Assembly (NCBI GenBank): GCA_028824125.1
Contig: JAPPES010000119.1
Location: forward strand, 1-53,290
DNA from: Candidatus Poribacteria bacterium
GTDB taxonomy: Bacteria > Poribacteria > WGA-4E > WGA-3G
Length of the DNA: 53,290 bases
Reading direction: 5' to 3'
Shown here: piece by piece, positions 20,400 to 29,420 of the stretch
Layout of the letters: each line of letters opens with the position of its first letter
Numbering within the stretch: the first letter of the stretch is position 1
Notes under the pieces: generated by a model
The model's database searches: none
Told to the model about the DNA's origin: nothing
What the model saw: the letters and a program-made list of their open reading frames with translations, nothing else
Program-made: the position numbers and the translations under genes

Positions 20400-20723
20400 C
20401 TACCTATCTCGGAGTTCTATTGATTTTCTTATGTGTTCAACTAATCCTAATTCTTTAATGAGTGAGCGGACCCTTTTAATATCAGTTAATGCGTTTTCTT
20501 CTAATTCAAGTTTACGAATTTCATACTGAATTTTGTTCGCCTCCCTTGAAAATTGAGGCTTACGTTGTATGTAAACGTTTTTCGCATACGATGAAAACCA
20601 GATGCTTGCACCAAAAACACATAAAGATAATCCTAAAACAAAATAGACGAAAAACATCGCAACTTTTGGTTTCGACTCTGGTTTTTTAGAAAATAAGGCT
20701 GAGTAAGTACTTGGATTCTGCAT
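20400..20723 (-). CDS. ftsL: FtsL-like small division protein
   Basis: 107 residues with a cytoplasmic N-terminus, a single membrane segment (about 23-45) and a C-terminal heptad-rich coiled coil (REANKIQYEIRKLELEENAL). FtsL is poorly conserved in sequence. The call depends on size, bitopic topology, the coiled coil and its position between rsmH and ftsI. In the family it pairs with FtsB and activates the FtsWI synthase. Confidence 0.8.
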   Translation of the reverse strand: MQNPSTYSALFSKKPESKPKVAMFFVYFVLGLSLCVFGASIWFSSYAKNVYIQRKPQFSREANKIQYEIRKLELEENALTDIKRVRSLIKELGLVEHIRKSIELRDR

Positions 20724-20787
20724 TTTTAATTTATTACGTTAAATTTCAAATTTAAGATACACTTTTTTCACGCCAAAACTGTTTTAA

Positions 20788-21759
20788 CTATACTCTGATT
20801 GCGACCCGTAATTTTGCGCTACGTGCACGTGGATTTGCCTCAATCTCACTTGCAGATGGTAGAATAGGTCTATTTGTTACAACCTGCAAAACCTGCTGAT
20901 GTTCACAGATACAGATAGGTGTTTTCGGTGGACAGATACAAGTTTTTGCGAACTGTCGAAATTGACGTTTTACTATGCGATCTTCAAGCGAATGAAAGCT
21001 TATAACACAGACACATCCACCCGGTTTCAACACGGAGACCGCAGCATCTAAGCCAAGTACAAGATTGTCCAGTTCAGCGTTAACCTCAATTCGCAATGCC
21101 TGAAAAACTCGGGTCGCGGGATGAATTTGCCCCTTTCTTCTATGGGTATGCAGTTTAGATGTTTTGTTATGTTTTTCTTTCGTCGAGTAAACCCCCATAA
21201 CGATCTCGGCAAGCTGTAGTGTTGACGTTATCGGTTTTTCTGATCGTGCCGCTACGATATGTCGAACAATCCGCTTCGCATACCGTTCCTCACCGTATTC
21301 CTTGAATATTTTAATCAGTTTGTCGGGCGTACTTTCGTTAACAATCTGTGCTGCTGATGTAGACATCCGCACATCCATCCGCATATCCAGAGGCCCCAAA
21401 TGTTGAAAACTGAATCCTCTGTTCGGTGTCCCTAATTGTAGCGAGGACACACCAAGGTCCAGCAAAACACCATCTACTTCGTTGATCCGATGTGCTTCCA
21501 ATAATCGTTGAAGCTGCGCAAAGTTCCCCTGAATTAAAGTAAACCGTTCTTTAAAAGTTTGCAGCCTTTTTTGAGCGATAACGAGCGCGTTCCCATCCAT
21601 GTCAATTCCGATCACCTTACCCGTAGGATGTGATTCTTTTAAAATGCTGAGACTGTGTCCTCCTAATCCGATTGTAGCATCTACGTAAATGCCTTCCGGT
21701 TTCGGTTTGAGAAAATCGAGCACTTCATTGCGTAAAACTGGGATATGCGTTTCCGACAT
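20788..21759 (-). CDS. rsmH: 16S rRNA (cytosine-1402-N4)-methyltransferase
   Basis: SAM-dependent methyltransferase of 323 residues (formerly MraW). Seen are HIPVLRNEVL at the N-terminus, the SAM-binding DATIGLGGHS, DGVLLDLGVSSLQL, the RGFSF region and VISFHSLEDRIVK. ATG with GAGGT upstream. It is the first gene of the dcw cluster here; mraZ, its usual upstream neighbour, is missing, and the gene upstream is divergent nadD. Confidence 0.97.
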   Translation of the reverse strand: MSETHIPVLRNEVLDFLKPKPEGIYVDATIGLGGHSLSILKESHPTGKVIGIDMDGNALVIAQKRLQTFKERFTLIQGNFAQLQRLLEAHRINEVDGVLLDLGVSSLQLGTPNRGFSFQHLGPLDMRMDVRMSTSAAQIVNESTPDKLIKIFKEYGEERYAKRIVRHIVAARSEKPITSTLQLAEIVMGVYSTKEKHNKTSKLHTHRRKGQIHPATRVFQALRIEVNAELDNLVLGLDAAVSVLKPGGCVCVISFHSLEDRIVKRQFRQFAKTCICPPKTPICICEHQQVLQVVTNRPILPSASEIEANPRARSAKLRVAIRV

Positions 21760-21882
21760 TTAAGGTTACCTCATACCATTTAGTGTAGCAAGAATTGTGC
21801 CAATTTTTAATGTTTTCTATGGTGAGTTATAGAATATCAGAAAAAATCGAATGTATTATAATTCTGTGCATTTAAAATTTGC

Positions 21883-21911
21883 TTGATTTATGTAATAAAT
21901 ATGGGTATAAT
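21883..21911 (+). promoter_or_regulatory. sigma-70 type promoter for nadD operon
   Basis: TTGATT at 21883-21888, a 17-base spacer, and TATAAT at 21906-21911, about 130 bp before the nadD ATG. The 281 bp region 21760-22040 separates two divergent operons and has no gene. A minus-strand TATAAT near 21855-21860 may belong to rsmH, but it lacks a convincing -35. Confidence 0.65.
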
Positions 21912-22040
21912 TAAACATGAGAGAAATTGGTTTCATATCGGATCTTTCTGTTCAAGTGTGCCTACTTCAAGACACATCCTAATCTACAATTGTGAAGATA
22001 GTTTATACATTTTCTTGATCTTCAGGCGAAAAAGAAGCAG

Positions 22041-22622
22041 ATGAAAGTCGCTATCATGGGAGGAACTTTTAACCCGATCCATTACGCGCATTTGCTGAGT
22101 GCCGAGCAGGTGCGTGAGGGCTTAGGTTACGACAAAATCTTATTTGTTCCCTCTGCACGCCCTCCCCATAAATCACTACCTGATTTGGTTTCCGCTGAGC
22201 ATAGATACCAGATGGTGTTGTTGGCGACAGCAGATAATCCATATTTTGAGGTATCTCGAATTGAGTTAGAGCGCGCCGGTCCCTCATATACAATTCAGAC
22301 AATAAAAGCTTTGCAACGTATTTATGGAAAAGAGACAGAACTTGCATGGATTATAGGCGCGGATTCGTTAATTGAGTATAAAATTTGGAAAGATTTTAAC
22401 GACGTCTTGGCACAGTGCACTATGATCGTTACAACACGGCCCAATTACAACTTAGATAGTGTGCCTCTCGAAATTCGCAATCGTGTTGTAACATTTCGGA
22501 TAACTGGATCTGATATATCGGCAACCGAGATCCGTGAACGTGTTCGGGACAACATTTCCATCCGTTACCTTGTTCCTGAATCAGTCGTCACTTATATTAA
22601 TCAACATCGGTTATACCGATAA
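22041..22622 (+). CDS. nadD: nicotinate-nucleotide adenylyltransferase
   Basis: Converts nicotinate mononucleotide and ATP to nicotinate adenine dinucleotide in NAD synthesis. The N-terminal nucleotidyltransferase motif GGTFNPIHYAHL and the C-terminal ISATEIRERV (the ISxTxIR motif) are present, with IIGADSL between. 193 residues, ATG start. It heads a plus-strand set nadD-yacG-yqeK-rsfS. Its substrate is the product of PncB, encoded at 43458-44837. Confidence 0.96.
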   Translation: MKVAIMGGTFNPIHYAHLLSAEQVREGLGYDKILFVPSARPPHKSLPDLVSAEHRYQMVLLATADNPYFEVSRIELERAGPSYTIQTIKALQRIYGKETELAWIIGADSLIEYKIWKDFNDVLAQCTMIVTTRPNYNLDSVPLEIRNRVVTFRITGSDISATEIRERVRDNISIRYLVPESVVTYINQHRLYR

Positions 22623-22713
22623 GATGTTATTAGATATTGGCATCGTGTGGGTTGTTAGTGATAAGTAGGATGAAATTCTGCCGCTATAGGCCAATGAGTT
22701 GAAAGGAGTTAAT

Positions 22714-22989
22714 ATGGAACTGAAATGTAGTCTCTGCAAAACTACTTATGAATTTATATATATAAAAGGTGAGCCTTTACCCCCAAATTTTCCGTTTTGT
22801 AGCAAACGTTGTAAGTCAATTGATTTAGGGAACTGGCTCAATGAGGAATATTGTATTAGCACACCACTACCCGAAATAGAAAAACTAACAGAAATAGAAC
22901 GTAAAATTCTTACCGAATTTCAGGACCTTACCGAATTTCAGAAAGAAACACTTGCAAGGTTACTTGGTGATGAGGTAGAAACTGAATAG
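22714..22989 (+). CDS. yacG: YacG-like zinc protein
   Basis: 91 residues from the ATG at 22714, which has AAGGAG five bases upstream; an in-frame TTG at 22699 is less likely. The N-terminal half has CSLC and CSKRCKSIDLGNWL, a four-cysteine zinc motif that matches YacG (DUF329), reported in E. coli to inhibit DNA gyrase. The C-terminal part is Glu-rich with a repeated ILTEFQDLTEFQ segment and is longer than in E. coli YacG. Whether it acts on gyrase here is inference. Confidence 0.85.
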   Translation: MELKCSLCKTTYEFIYIKGEPLPPNFPFCSKRCKSIDLGNWLNEEYCISTPLPEIEKLTEIERKILTEFQDLTEFQKETLARLLGDEVETE

Positions 22990-23062
22990 TTGAATGTTAT
23001 CTAATTTGGCAAATTCTATTAGGTTTTGTCCGAATAGGGAGCAATAAAAAAAGAAGATAGAC

Positions 23063-23710
23063 ATGACGTCGAGTGAATCTTTTTCAATAAACAAAAATTT
23101 AGAATCACCGTTTTCTACATTACAAGAACTCAGAGAACACCCAAAATCGATAGAAATTCAGCGTTATCTTTCGGAAAAACTTGCCCCGGAACGTTATACT
23201 CACGTTCTTTCTGTTCAGGAAACAGCAGTAGCATTAGCACGATGTCATAACGCCAATGTGTGGAAAACAAATTTAGCAGCGCTGTTGCATGATGTCGTAA
23301 AATGGATGAGTGACGATCAGCTGTATAGCGCGGTGGCACGCTGTGAAATAGAACTTGACCCGATTGAGAAGATAATGCCAGCGTTGTTGCACGCGATCGT
23401 CGGCGTAAAGTACGCAATTGAATTATTCGACATAACCGATTTGGAGATTCTTGAGGCAATCCGAAATCACACAACGGGCAATGCGTCAATGGGATTAACA
23501 GCAAAATTGATATATGTTGCAGATTTTGCTGAGCCAACACGAGAGTACAAAGAAGCTGCAGAGGTAAGAGCATTGGCAGAAACAGAGTTAGATCAGGCAG
23601 TCCATAATGTTGCTCGTTATAAAATTGATTATCTCCTTCAAAAAGGATGGATGATCCATCCGAACACTATCCTGGCCTATAATAGTACGTTGGTAAATAC
23701 TATATCCTGA
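23063..23710 (+). CDS. yqeK: YqeK-like HD-domain hydrolase
   Basis: 215 residues. HD-superfamily motifs are visible: an early His in RYTHVLSVQE, the paired LLHDVVKWMS, and IRNHTTGNASMGLTAKLIYVADFAEPTR. This is the pattern of YqeK, a symmetrical diadenosine tetraphosphate hydrolase commonly located between nadD and rsfS. About 30 N-terminal residues before the domain are poorly conserved. ATG start. Confidence 0.9.
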   Translation: MTSSESFSINKNLESPFSTLQELREHPKSIEIQRYLSEKLAPERYTHVLSVQETAVALARCHNANVWKTNLAALLHDVVKWMSDDQLYSAVARCEIELDPIEKIMPALLHAIVGVKYAIELFDITDLEILEAIRNHTTGNASMGLTAKLIYVADFAEPTREYKEAAEVRALAETELDQAVHNVARYKIDYLLQKGWMIHPNTILAYNSTLVNTIS

Positions 23711-23832
23711 ATCTTAAAGACTTTTCTTACATGTGTCAATACTTAAATCAAACTCAATAGCGCATAATAACCCAGAACCATGCCACGTAACGCGATTTAT
23801 GAACGCCTTCATTTTATTAGGAGAACCATCTG

Positions 23833-24282
23833 ATGGAAACAAATAATATATTAGAAATAGTAAAAGCCGCTGCATCAGCGGCTATAAGTAGACGTGCACA
23901 AAATCCTGTCGTTCTCGATCTTCGCGAATTAGATTGTTTTACCGACTATTTCGCTATTTTCAGCGGTATCTCCGATGTACAAGTTGAAGGTATTTCAGAA
24001 GCGATCTTAGAGGAACTTGAAAAAAACTGGAATCAGCAACCGTGGCACCGGGAAGGGGCTAAAAAAGCAGATTGGATTCTGTTAGATTATGTTGATTTCG
24101 TCGTACACATCTTTTTAGATGAGAGACGTTCCTACTATAGCTTGGAGCGTTTATGGGCAGAAGCACCGCATGTGGAACTACCAGAAATAGATGAGATTCC
24201 TTTATTAGATGAACAGCAAGAATATGATGCGGATGAATTGGTGTTGGGACTTGTTCCAAACGATCGAGAGAACCAAACCTAA
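23833..24282 (+). CDS. rsfS: ribosomal silencing factor RsfS
   Basis: 149 residues. The conserved core VVLDLRELDCFTDYFAIFSG, then PWHREGAKKADWILLDYVDFVVHIF and YSLERLW, is the RsfS/Iojap signature. This protein binds ribosomal protein uL14 and blocks subunit joining in starvation. It has an acidic C-terminal tail of about 40 residues. It closes the nadD operon, as is common, and is followed by a MITE-like repeat. Confidence 0.94.
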   Translation: METNNILEIVKAAASAAISRRAQNPVVLDLRELDCFTDYFAIFSGISDVQVEGISEAILEELEKNWNQQPWHREGAKKADWILLDYVDFVVHIFLDERRSYYSLERLWAEAPHVELPEIDEIPLLDEQQEYDADELVLGLVPNDRENQT

Positions 24283-24300
24283 GGAAAGAAAGTTTTATCT

Positions 24301-24496
24301 ATACTAACCCAAGTTGCTACCTATAAGTTTTAGACATGCAGACACCGTTTTTAATAGAGAATAATTCATTTTTCGCAAGAATTCGTAGCGCAAACTTTTA
24401 GTAAATCAACGGTATGAATGCCTTATGGCATTCCCCGTGTTCTATGGATGCACAAACTGAAAGTTTGTGCTACAAGTAGCAACTTGGATTATACTA
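24301..24496. mobile_element. MITE-like repeat, copy 1
   Basis: About 195 bp bounded by inverted termini taacccaagttgctacct and agtagcaacttggatta. Inside are two perfect hairpins: 24416-24433 (gaatgccttatggcattc) and 24450-24470 (GCACAAACT...AGTTTGTGC). It shares both ends and much of its interior with 26480-26760. It has no coding capacity and sits between convergent rsfS and the PP2C gene. Confidence 0.75.
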
Positions 24497-24511
24497 AATA
24501 TGTGAGTGTAA

Positions 24512-25246
24512 CTAATCGACAGTAGTAAGGAGGACGGTGACGTTATCCGTGCCACCGTAGGCGAGTGCTTTACTAATGAGGTTTTCGCTTGCCGCTTCAA
24601 GCGTAGGTGCTGAAGAGATAATATTGCGGGTTTCGGTATCATCGATAATTAGATCATGTAAACCATCAGTACAAGCAAGGATGATGTCACCAGCGGAAAG
24701 TGGGCACACATCTGTAGTAAGTGATACCTCTTCGGCTAAACCAATAGCTTGCGTAATGATGTTCCGCTTCGCATGGACACGCCCTTCTTCAGGTGTGATC
24801 TCACCTTTCTCAATCATTTGCTGGACTAATGAATCGTCTGTGGTAATTTGTGTAAGAACGTCGTTGTGGAGAACATATAACCGGCTATCACCGACGTGGA
24901 CGTAAGCCAAATAACTTGGCGTAACAAACCCTGCTGTAAGGGTTGTGCCCATCCTGTGATATTGATATGAGTCTTGCCCCATGGCGTAGACACGTCGATT
25001 CGCATCAGTGGCGAGTTTTTCTAAAATATCAAGTCTTTTGATGGGGCCCAAATCACTTGCGAGATTAGGAGTTTCTGCTGCCCATTCCTCAAAGACTTGC
25101 AGCGTCAGCTGACTCGCAATATCACCCCGAGCATGCCCACTCATACCGTCTGCAATTGCGAATAACCGATTCTCATCGTCAAAAAAATATGAATCTTCGT
25201 TTCGTTCTCGAAGAGCACCGATGTCTGTTTTTGCTATAAAATTCAT
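24512..25246 (-). CDS. PP2C-family serine/threonine phosphatase
   Basis: 244 residues from ATG 25246, chosen because AAGGG lies upstream, the domain begins at once (DIGALRERNEDS) and a longer reading would overlap the divergent dipeptidase gene. Metal-binding motifs RNEDSYF, AIADGMSGHARGD, VHVGDSRLY, ACTDGLHDLI and GGTDNVTVLL are complete, as in Stp/PrpC phosphatases that reverse Ser/Thr kinase action. No kinase gene lies nearby. Confidence 0.95.
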   Translation of the reverse strand: MNFIAKTDIGALRERNEDSYFFDDENRLFAIADGMSGHARGDIASQLTLQVFEEWAAETPNLASDLGPIKRLDILEKLATDANRRVYAMGQDSYQYHRMGTTLTAGFVTPSYLAYVHVGDSRLYVLHNDVLTQITTDDSLVQQMIEKGEITPEEGRVHAKRNIITQAIGLAEEVSLTTDVCPLSAGDIILACTDGLHDLIIDDTETRNIISSAPTLEAASENLISKALAYGGTDNVTVLLTTVD

Positions 25247-25282
25247 CGAATCAAGCCCTTTATCTTGTATATTATTAACGAT

Positions 25283-25311
25283 AATTAAGTAATTTTGTTT
25301 CAAAATGTCAA
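25283..25311 (-). promoter_or_regulatory. possible promoter for the PP2C gene
   Basis: A perfect -35 TTGACA (25306-25311, minus strand) and a weak -10 TTAATT at 17-base spacing, about 40 bp upstream of the chosen ATG. It lies in the 115 bp gap between two divergent genes. Confidence 0.35.
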
Positions 25312-25361
25312 ATTTGAGTAGCGCAATCATCAAATTCCATATTAAAATAAGGAACATGTGA

Positions 25362-26414
25362 ATGTCAGTACCTACCCCTATTCTTGATTTACATACGCAG
25401 TCTCTCGTGATTGATTCCCATAACGATGCCATCGTTGCACATATCCGTCGCGGGAACGTTAGTCTTGCAGATGAACATACTAAAAACCCTGATCAGCATA
25501 GTGGCACTATCGCTTATCTACGCGGGCGGGTTCCACCTGAAGAGGATGCCATCGGCATTCAACTTAACATTCCAAAGATGCGGCAGGGTGGGATTGATGT
25601 GGCGTTCTTTGCTGTTGATGTGACGCGTGCTTGGAAAAATCATCTCTCTTATGCATTAGACGCTTTTGGATGGTTTGACACAGAAGTTGCAGCCAATGCT
25701 TCTGACATCTGCATTGTTCGGAAAGCAGCAGATATTCAAGTAGCTAAAGCTGAAGGCAAACTCGCTGCTGTACTTGCTATTGAAAACAGTGAAGGTGTAG
25801 AACGCAGTTTGAATATACTCCGCTCGCTTTACTGCCTCGGTGTCCGCTCAATAGGATTAACGCATAATCCAAATACGTGGGCATCAACAGGGAATGATGA
25901 GGGTGAAACTGGTGGAGGTTTGACAAAATTCGGGGTTCAGCTGGTAAAAGAGATGAACAGACTCGGAATGCTGGTTGATGTATCGCACATAAGTGAACGC
26001 GGGTTTTGGGATGTGCTGGATATTTCGGATGCACCTGTTATCGCTTCCCATAGCAACTGCAAGACATTATGCAACCATTCTCGGAACTTAACCAATGAAC
26101 AATTCAAAGCGATTGCGGTGAATGATGGTGTGGTGGGAATAACCTTTGTACCAGGCTTTATCGCGGAGGACGGTTGGCAAAAAAGTCCGCCCTTCGCCCA
26201 ATTACTTAATCATATTGAGTATGCAATTGACGTGGCAGGACTTGACCATGTTGGGATCGGTTCAGATTTTGATGGCGGTGGGGATCTTCTCAAAGATGCA
26301 ACCGAATTTCCCAGAATTACGGAAGGTTTGAGTGAACGCGGCTATTCGGATACGGCAATTCAGAAAGTGTTGGGTGGCAATCATCTACGCGTTTTTGAAG
26401 CTGCCTGTGGATAG
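25362..26414 (+). CDS. membrane dipeptidase-like peptidase (M19)
   Basis: 350 residues. Renal-dipeptidase family metal ligands are visible: the N-terminal HND in VIDSHNDAIVAHI, a bridging Glu in AVLAIENSEG, His in VDVSHISERG, His in VIASHSNCKTLCNHSRN and the Asp region GIGSDFDGGG. The family cleaves dipeptides, including D-containing ones, using two zincs. No signal peptide, so likely cytoplasmic. ATG with AAGGAAC upstream. Confidence 0.93.
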   Translation: MSVPTPILDLHTQSLVIDSHNDAIVAHIRRGNVSLADEHTKNPDQHSGTIAYLRGRVPPEEDAIGIQLNIPKMRQGGIDVAFFAVDVTRAWKNHLSYALDAFGWFDTEVAANASDICIVRKAADIQVAKAEGKLAAVLAIENSEGVERSLNILRSLYCLGVRSIGLTHNPNTWASTGNDEGETGGGLTKFGVQLVKEMNRLGMLVDVSHISERGFWDVLDISDAPVIASHSNCKTLCNHSRNLTNEQFKAIAVNDGVVGITFVPGFIAEDGWQKSPPFAQLLNHIEYAIDVAGLDHVGIGSDFDGGGDLLKDATEFPRITEGLSERGYSDTAIQKVLGGNHLRVFEAACG

Positions 26415-26479
26415 TGCAAAATTTTTTAGTGGTGTAAATTCTGATTCTCTAAAACCACCAGACTACACACTCTTCTGTA

Positions 26480-26760
26480 TAATAACCCAAGTTGCTACCT
26501 ATAAGATTTTAGACACACAAACGTCATTTTTAATAGAGAGCAGTTCGTTATTGGTGAAATATTGTAGAGCAAACTGTCAGTTTGCGGACTAATATGCACA
26601 AACTAAATGAAGATTAATTTATTAATTCGGTAATTTGGAGAAAGGTCCAGTGCGGTTAGGAAACCGCACCTACCGGGTTTGGGAAGAATTAGAATTACCG
26701 AAATATTTATTTAATCTTCATACAGTTTGTGCTACACAGGTAGCAACTTGGGTATAATAC
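26480..26760. mobile_element. MITE-like repeat, copy 2, with nested insertion
   Basis: Termini aataacccaagttgctacct (from 26481) and aggtagcaacttgggtata (to about 26757) are inverted copies of each other and match copy 1 at 24301-24496. The hairpin that reads cacaaactgaaagtttgtg in copy 1 is split here by an insertion at 26607-26721. No coding capacity is seen. Confidence 0.75.
26607..26721. mobile_element. nested inverted-repeat element
   Basis: About 115 bp with near-perfect inverted ends of roughly 29 bp (left atgaagattaatttatta, right taaatatttatt...cttcat, both finishing at ttcggtaatt). At its centre is a perfect 8-bp hairpin GTGCGGTT-AGGA-AACCGCAC (26650-26669) followed by taccggg. It interrupts the host repeat between aaact and agttt. 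Confidence 0.7.
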
Positions 26761-26797
26761 ATAACCTGTGATGCTCTGATGCTCACAGCAGACGGTT

Positions 26798-27840
26798 TTA
26801 CTTCTTAATCGTTCCCCACGTCACTTTTTTTTTACCCTGTGGGGTAACAGGCAACACATCATCACGGATCCAATCCACCTCATTGTCATAACCGGGGTGT
26901 TTTGTGAGCGGCACCAGCTCATCTGTCCTGAGATGATACTTATAGATATTCATTGGTGGGTGCACGACGTTCCCATCCGGGTCTCTGGGCTGCCGTTTAT
27001 TCAGGACCCTCTCTACCCCATTGAAAACAATAGATCTGCCACCATCCAGGCAAAACTCACAGCGTCTAAGTTTTTCGGCACTTCTAACCGTCGGATCGTT
27101 TTGCCGTTTTTATCACAAATCACAATGGAATGCCCTTTCCGGATAAAAGCGATAACATTCGGGGCTTGCTTCTCCCAAACAAAATCTTGTTGTGAATACA
27201 CGATCCGTTGACTATCGGGCGACCAGCGCGGCTCCCACCGTGCGCTATTCACACCCCCCGCTGGTGGGGGCTTGAGGATCTCCCGTTTCTTACGCCCATC
27301 CGCGTTCATCACCCAGATACTATTTCCACCGCCGTTTAAATGAAGGGATGTTGAATACACAATCTGTCTCCCATCCGGAGACCAATCCGAACCCGCAAAA
27401 TTTGCATCCGCTATCTTGCGGATAGTGCCGGTTCCGATCTCTAACACATGCACACTCCAGACGAGTTTCCCCTCAATACGTTCCTCCAAGTCAAACACAA
27501 CCTTTTTCCCTTCGGGCGAAAGGGCTAAAGAACCCCACTTCCCACCGAGGGGCTTGAGGTCCGCGAGTTCCTCAAGACCGGTGCCATCCGGATTTATCCG
27601 ATACAGCCTATTCGAACTGCTAAAAAATATCTGTCCCGTGGGAGTCCACTGCGTGTCCCACAGATAGGATTTTCCCTCAAAAACACGTGTCTTGTTGCGA
27701 CCGTCGTCGTCCATCACGTAAATGGCCTCGATATCTTTACTGAAGGGGGTGGGGGCGGACAGAAAAACGATCTTTGCATGCCCCCCTATCGGACAGAACA
27801 ACAGAACCAAAAGTATATGTACCCATTTCCAAAACCGCAT
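26798..27840 (-). pseudogene. TolB/WD40-like beta-propeller protein, frameshifted
   Basis: From ATG 27840 (GGAG upstream) there is a signal peptide (WVHILLVLLFCPIGGHAKI), then TolB-type propeller blades such as YVMDDDGRNKTR, ANFAGSDWSPDGRQIVYS and WSPDSQRIVYSQ. The frame stops at 27013. The other frame continues the same protein without a stop: DGGRSIVFNGVERVLNK, then LTKHPGYDNEVDWIRDD and a final TPQGKKKVTWGTIKK ending at 26798. The shift lies near 27045. The joined product would be about 347 residues and periplasmic or secreted. It is either a recent pseudogene or an assembly error. Confidence 0.8.
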
Positions 27841-27878
27841 CGCGTCTTCTCCTCTGTTTTTAATAGTTTTGTCCCATA

Positions 27879-27919
27879 ACCTGTTCGGGGCTGCAGAAAT
27901 GTAGCAGCCCCGAACAGGT
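27879..27919 (-). terminator. strong hairpin between two minus-strand genes
   Basis: A perfect 16-bp stem (CCTGTTCGGGGCTGC core) with a nine-base loop, 40 bp after the stop of the upstream secreted-protein gene and 40 bp before the propeller gene. No U-run follows on the minus strand, so it is either an atypical terminator or an RNA-processing/stability hairpin. Confidence 0.55.
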
Positions 27920-27960
27920 GCGGGAACAACTCTCATCTGAACTTTTCAGGATGGGGCATC

Positions 27961-28839
27961 CTACTCATGATCGTTGATATCAAAATCCTCACTATTTTCG
28001 ACGACGTATTCGTCTATCCCATCGAATCCACCGACGAACAGTTTCACATACACACTCAAGGTGGCCCAATGATTCCCTTTGAAGGGGCCCACACCAAAGT
28101 GTGTCATTACCCCGGAGTCTGAGTCTGAATAACTGGAATCTCTATCGGGATCATTAGAGCGGATCTCTTTCCAAATGTGGACTCCATTTCCGTCCGTCGG
28201 TTCTTCGCGTATCTTCGTATTGCCTCCCCCATGACTGAGTTCCAACGCATGATTGAAAATGGATTGAGCCGACTGGATTTTCTTCTCATGTCGGTTGAAC
28301 GCATAAACGGAACACGACATCACTATATTATTTCCATCGTAATATTGACCCGATAGCTGCGCATACCCCGAAACGTGTGGGTACTTTTGGGTCTCTCTCG
28401 GTACCGTTGTGGACAGAGTTTTACTGACACTGAACGTAGTCGTCTCGATGTCAGAGTCATTCCTCGCATGGCCATCCGCATCATAAAACAGCACCACTGC
28501 CTTTAAACTATACTCGGCTATTTTCAGGGAACCGTCTACCGTACCCAGGTGTTCAAAAGAAACACTTCTCGTCCCTGTGGCGTACATATTGCTATAGACA
28601 ATTGTCCAGTCACTATCTGCCTCATCTACCGGATACGTCTGTTTCACAGAGAAGCTGATATAGTATATGTCCGTATCTGCGGATAAAGACGCCCAGACAT
28701 CCCCGCCGCTGCCGTAATCTACATAGGCACTGGCGGACAGAGATGTTATATCCGCCTGACTGCTATAGATACCTATAAGTAATAAAGAAGCGATTACCGC
28801 TGCAATCGCGATTTTTTTGAATTCCGACTTAAAAAACAT
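27961..28839 (-). CDS. secreted protein of unknown function
   Basis: 292 residues that I do not recognise. A signal peptide (about residues 1-29, KKIAIAAVIASLLLIGIYSS) is followed by a beta-rich, Ser/Asp/Tyr-rich region with few charged clusters. There is one histidine-containing segment (FNRHEKK...LSHGGG) and an acidic end (ENSEDFDINDHE). ATG with AAGGAG upstream is convincing. A perfect palindrome caacgtctgggacgttg lies 49 bp upstream (28888-28904) and could be an operator or leader hairpin. Confidence 0.75.
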   Translation of the reverse strand: MFFKSEFKKIAIAAVIASLLLIGIYSSQADITSLSASAYVDYGSGGDVWASLSADTDIYYISFSVKQTYPVDEADSDWTIVYSNMYATGTRSVSFEHLGTVDGSLKIAEYSLKAVVLFYDADGHARNDSDIETTTFSVSKTLSTTVPRETQKYPHVSGYAQLSGQYYDGNNIVMSCSVYAFNRHEKKIQSAQSIFNHALELSHGGGNTKIREEPTDGNGVHIWKEIRSNDPDRDSSYSDSDSGVMTHFGVGPFKGNHWATLSVYVKLFVGGFDGIDEYVVENSEDFDINDHE

Positions 28840-29420
28840 TTTTTATCTCCTTTTGGCACCCTAAACAGGTGCTGGTATTTTAAAATCAACGTCTGGGACG
28901 TTGGTTGTTTCACTATCAATCCAATATTGATATGTGATTTGAAGGAGATGTACTATATTTTAGCACGTCTCCCGTTTCTATGTACTTTTAATATACGTTT
29001 CGTCCGAAAAAGTTTAGTACTTTTTTCAGTTTCGCCTTAAAACAGATAATAAACATTATTATTGCTGCCATCATGTGCAGACAATATACAAGAAAAAAGC
29101 ACTGCTCTTAACCTTAATATAGACTTCAAATGGAAAAAGTTAATAGCAAATTGCATATTTTTTTACAATTTTTGCAAGTTTTTCAGCAAATTGTGGAATT
29201 TTAAGGTATTTTCACCCGATTGATTTCATATTCTGCTCACGATTCGGGTGTGCAAAAATAGGAACGTCTCAGACAACGCACCTTAGTCCAAACTTTTGCC
29301 AAAATATGGACACACCCAATTAGAAAACAGAATTGCAAAATAAAACTAAAAGTGTTAAACTGAATAAGACATATACGAAATATCCGTAACCTCCAAGTTC
29401 CAAAACCATTTAGATTTCCA
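28840..29420. other. AT-rich intergenic region
   Basis: About 580 bp between divergent genes. Apart from the palindrome at 28888-28904 I see no gene, tRNA or clear promoter. Confidence 0.6.

Noticed and set aside
25247..25432. Longer N-terminus for the PP2C protein
   Set aside because: It would overlap the divergent dipeptidase gene and lacks a ribosome site; the domain begins right after ATG 25246.
26332..26592. Plus-strand frame across the dipeptidase end and the repeat
   Set aside because: It begins inside the dipeptidase in another frame and runs into the MITE-like repeat; no start signals.
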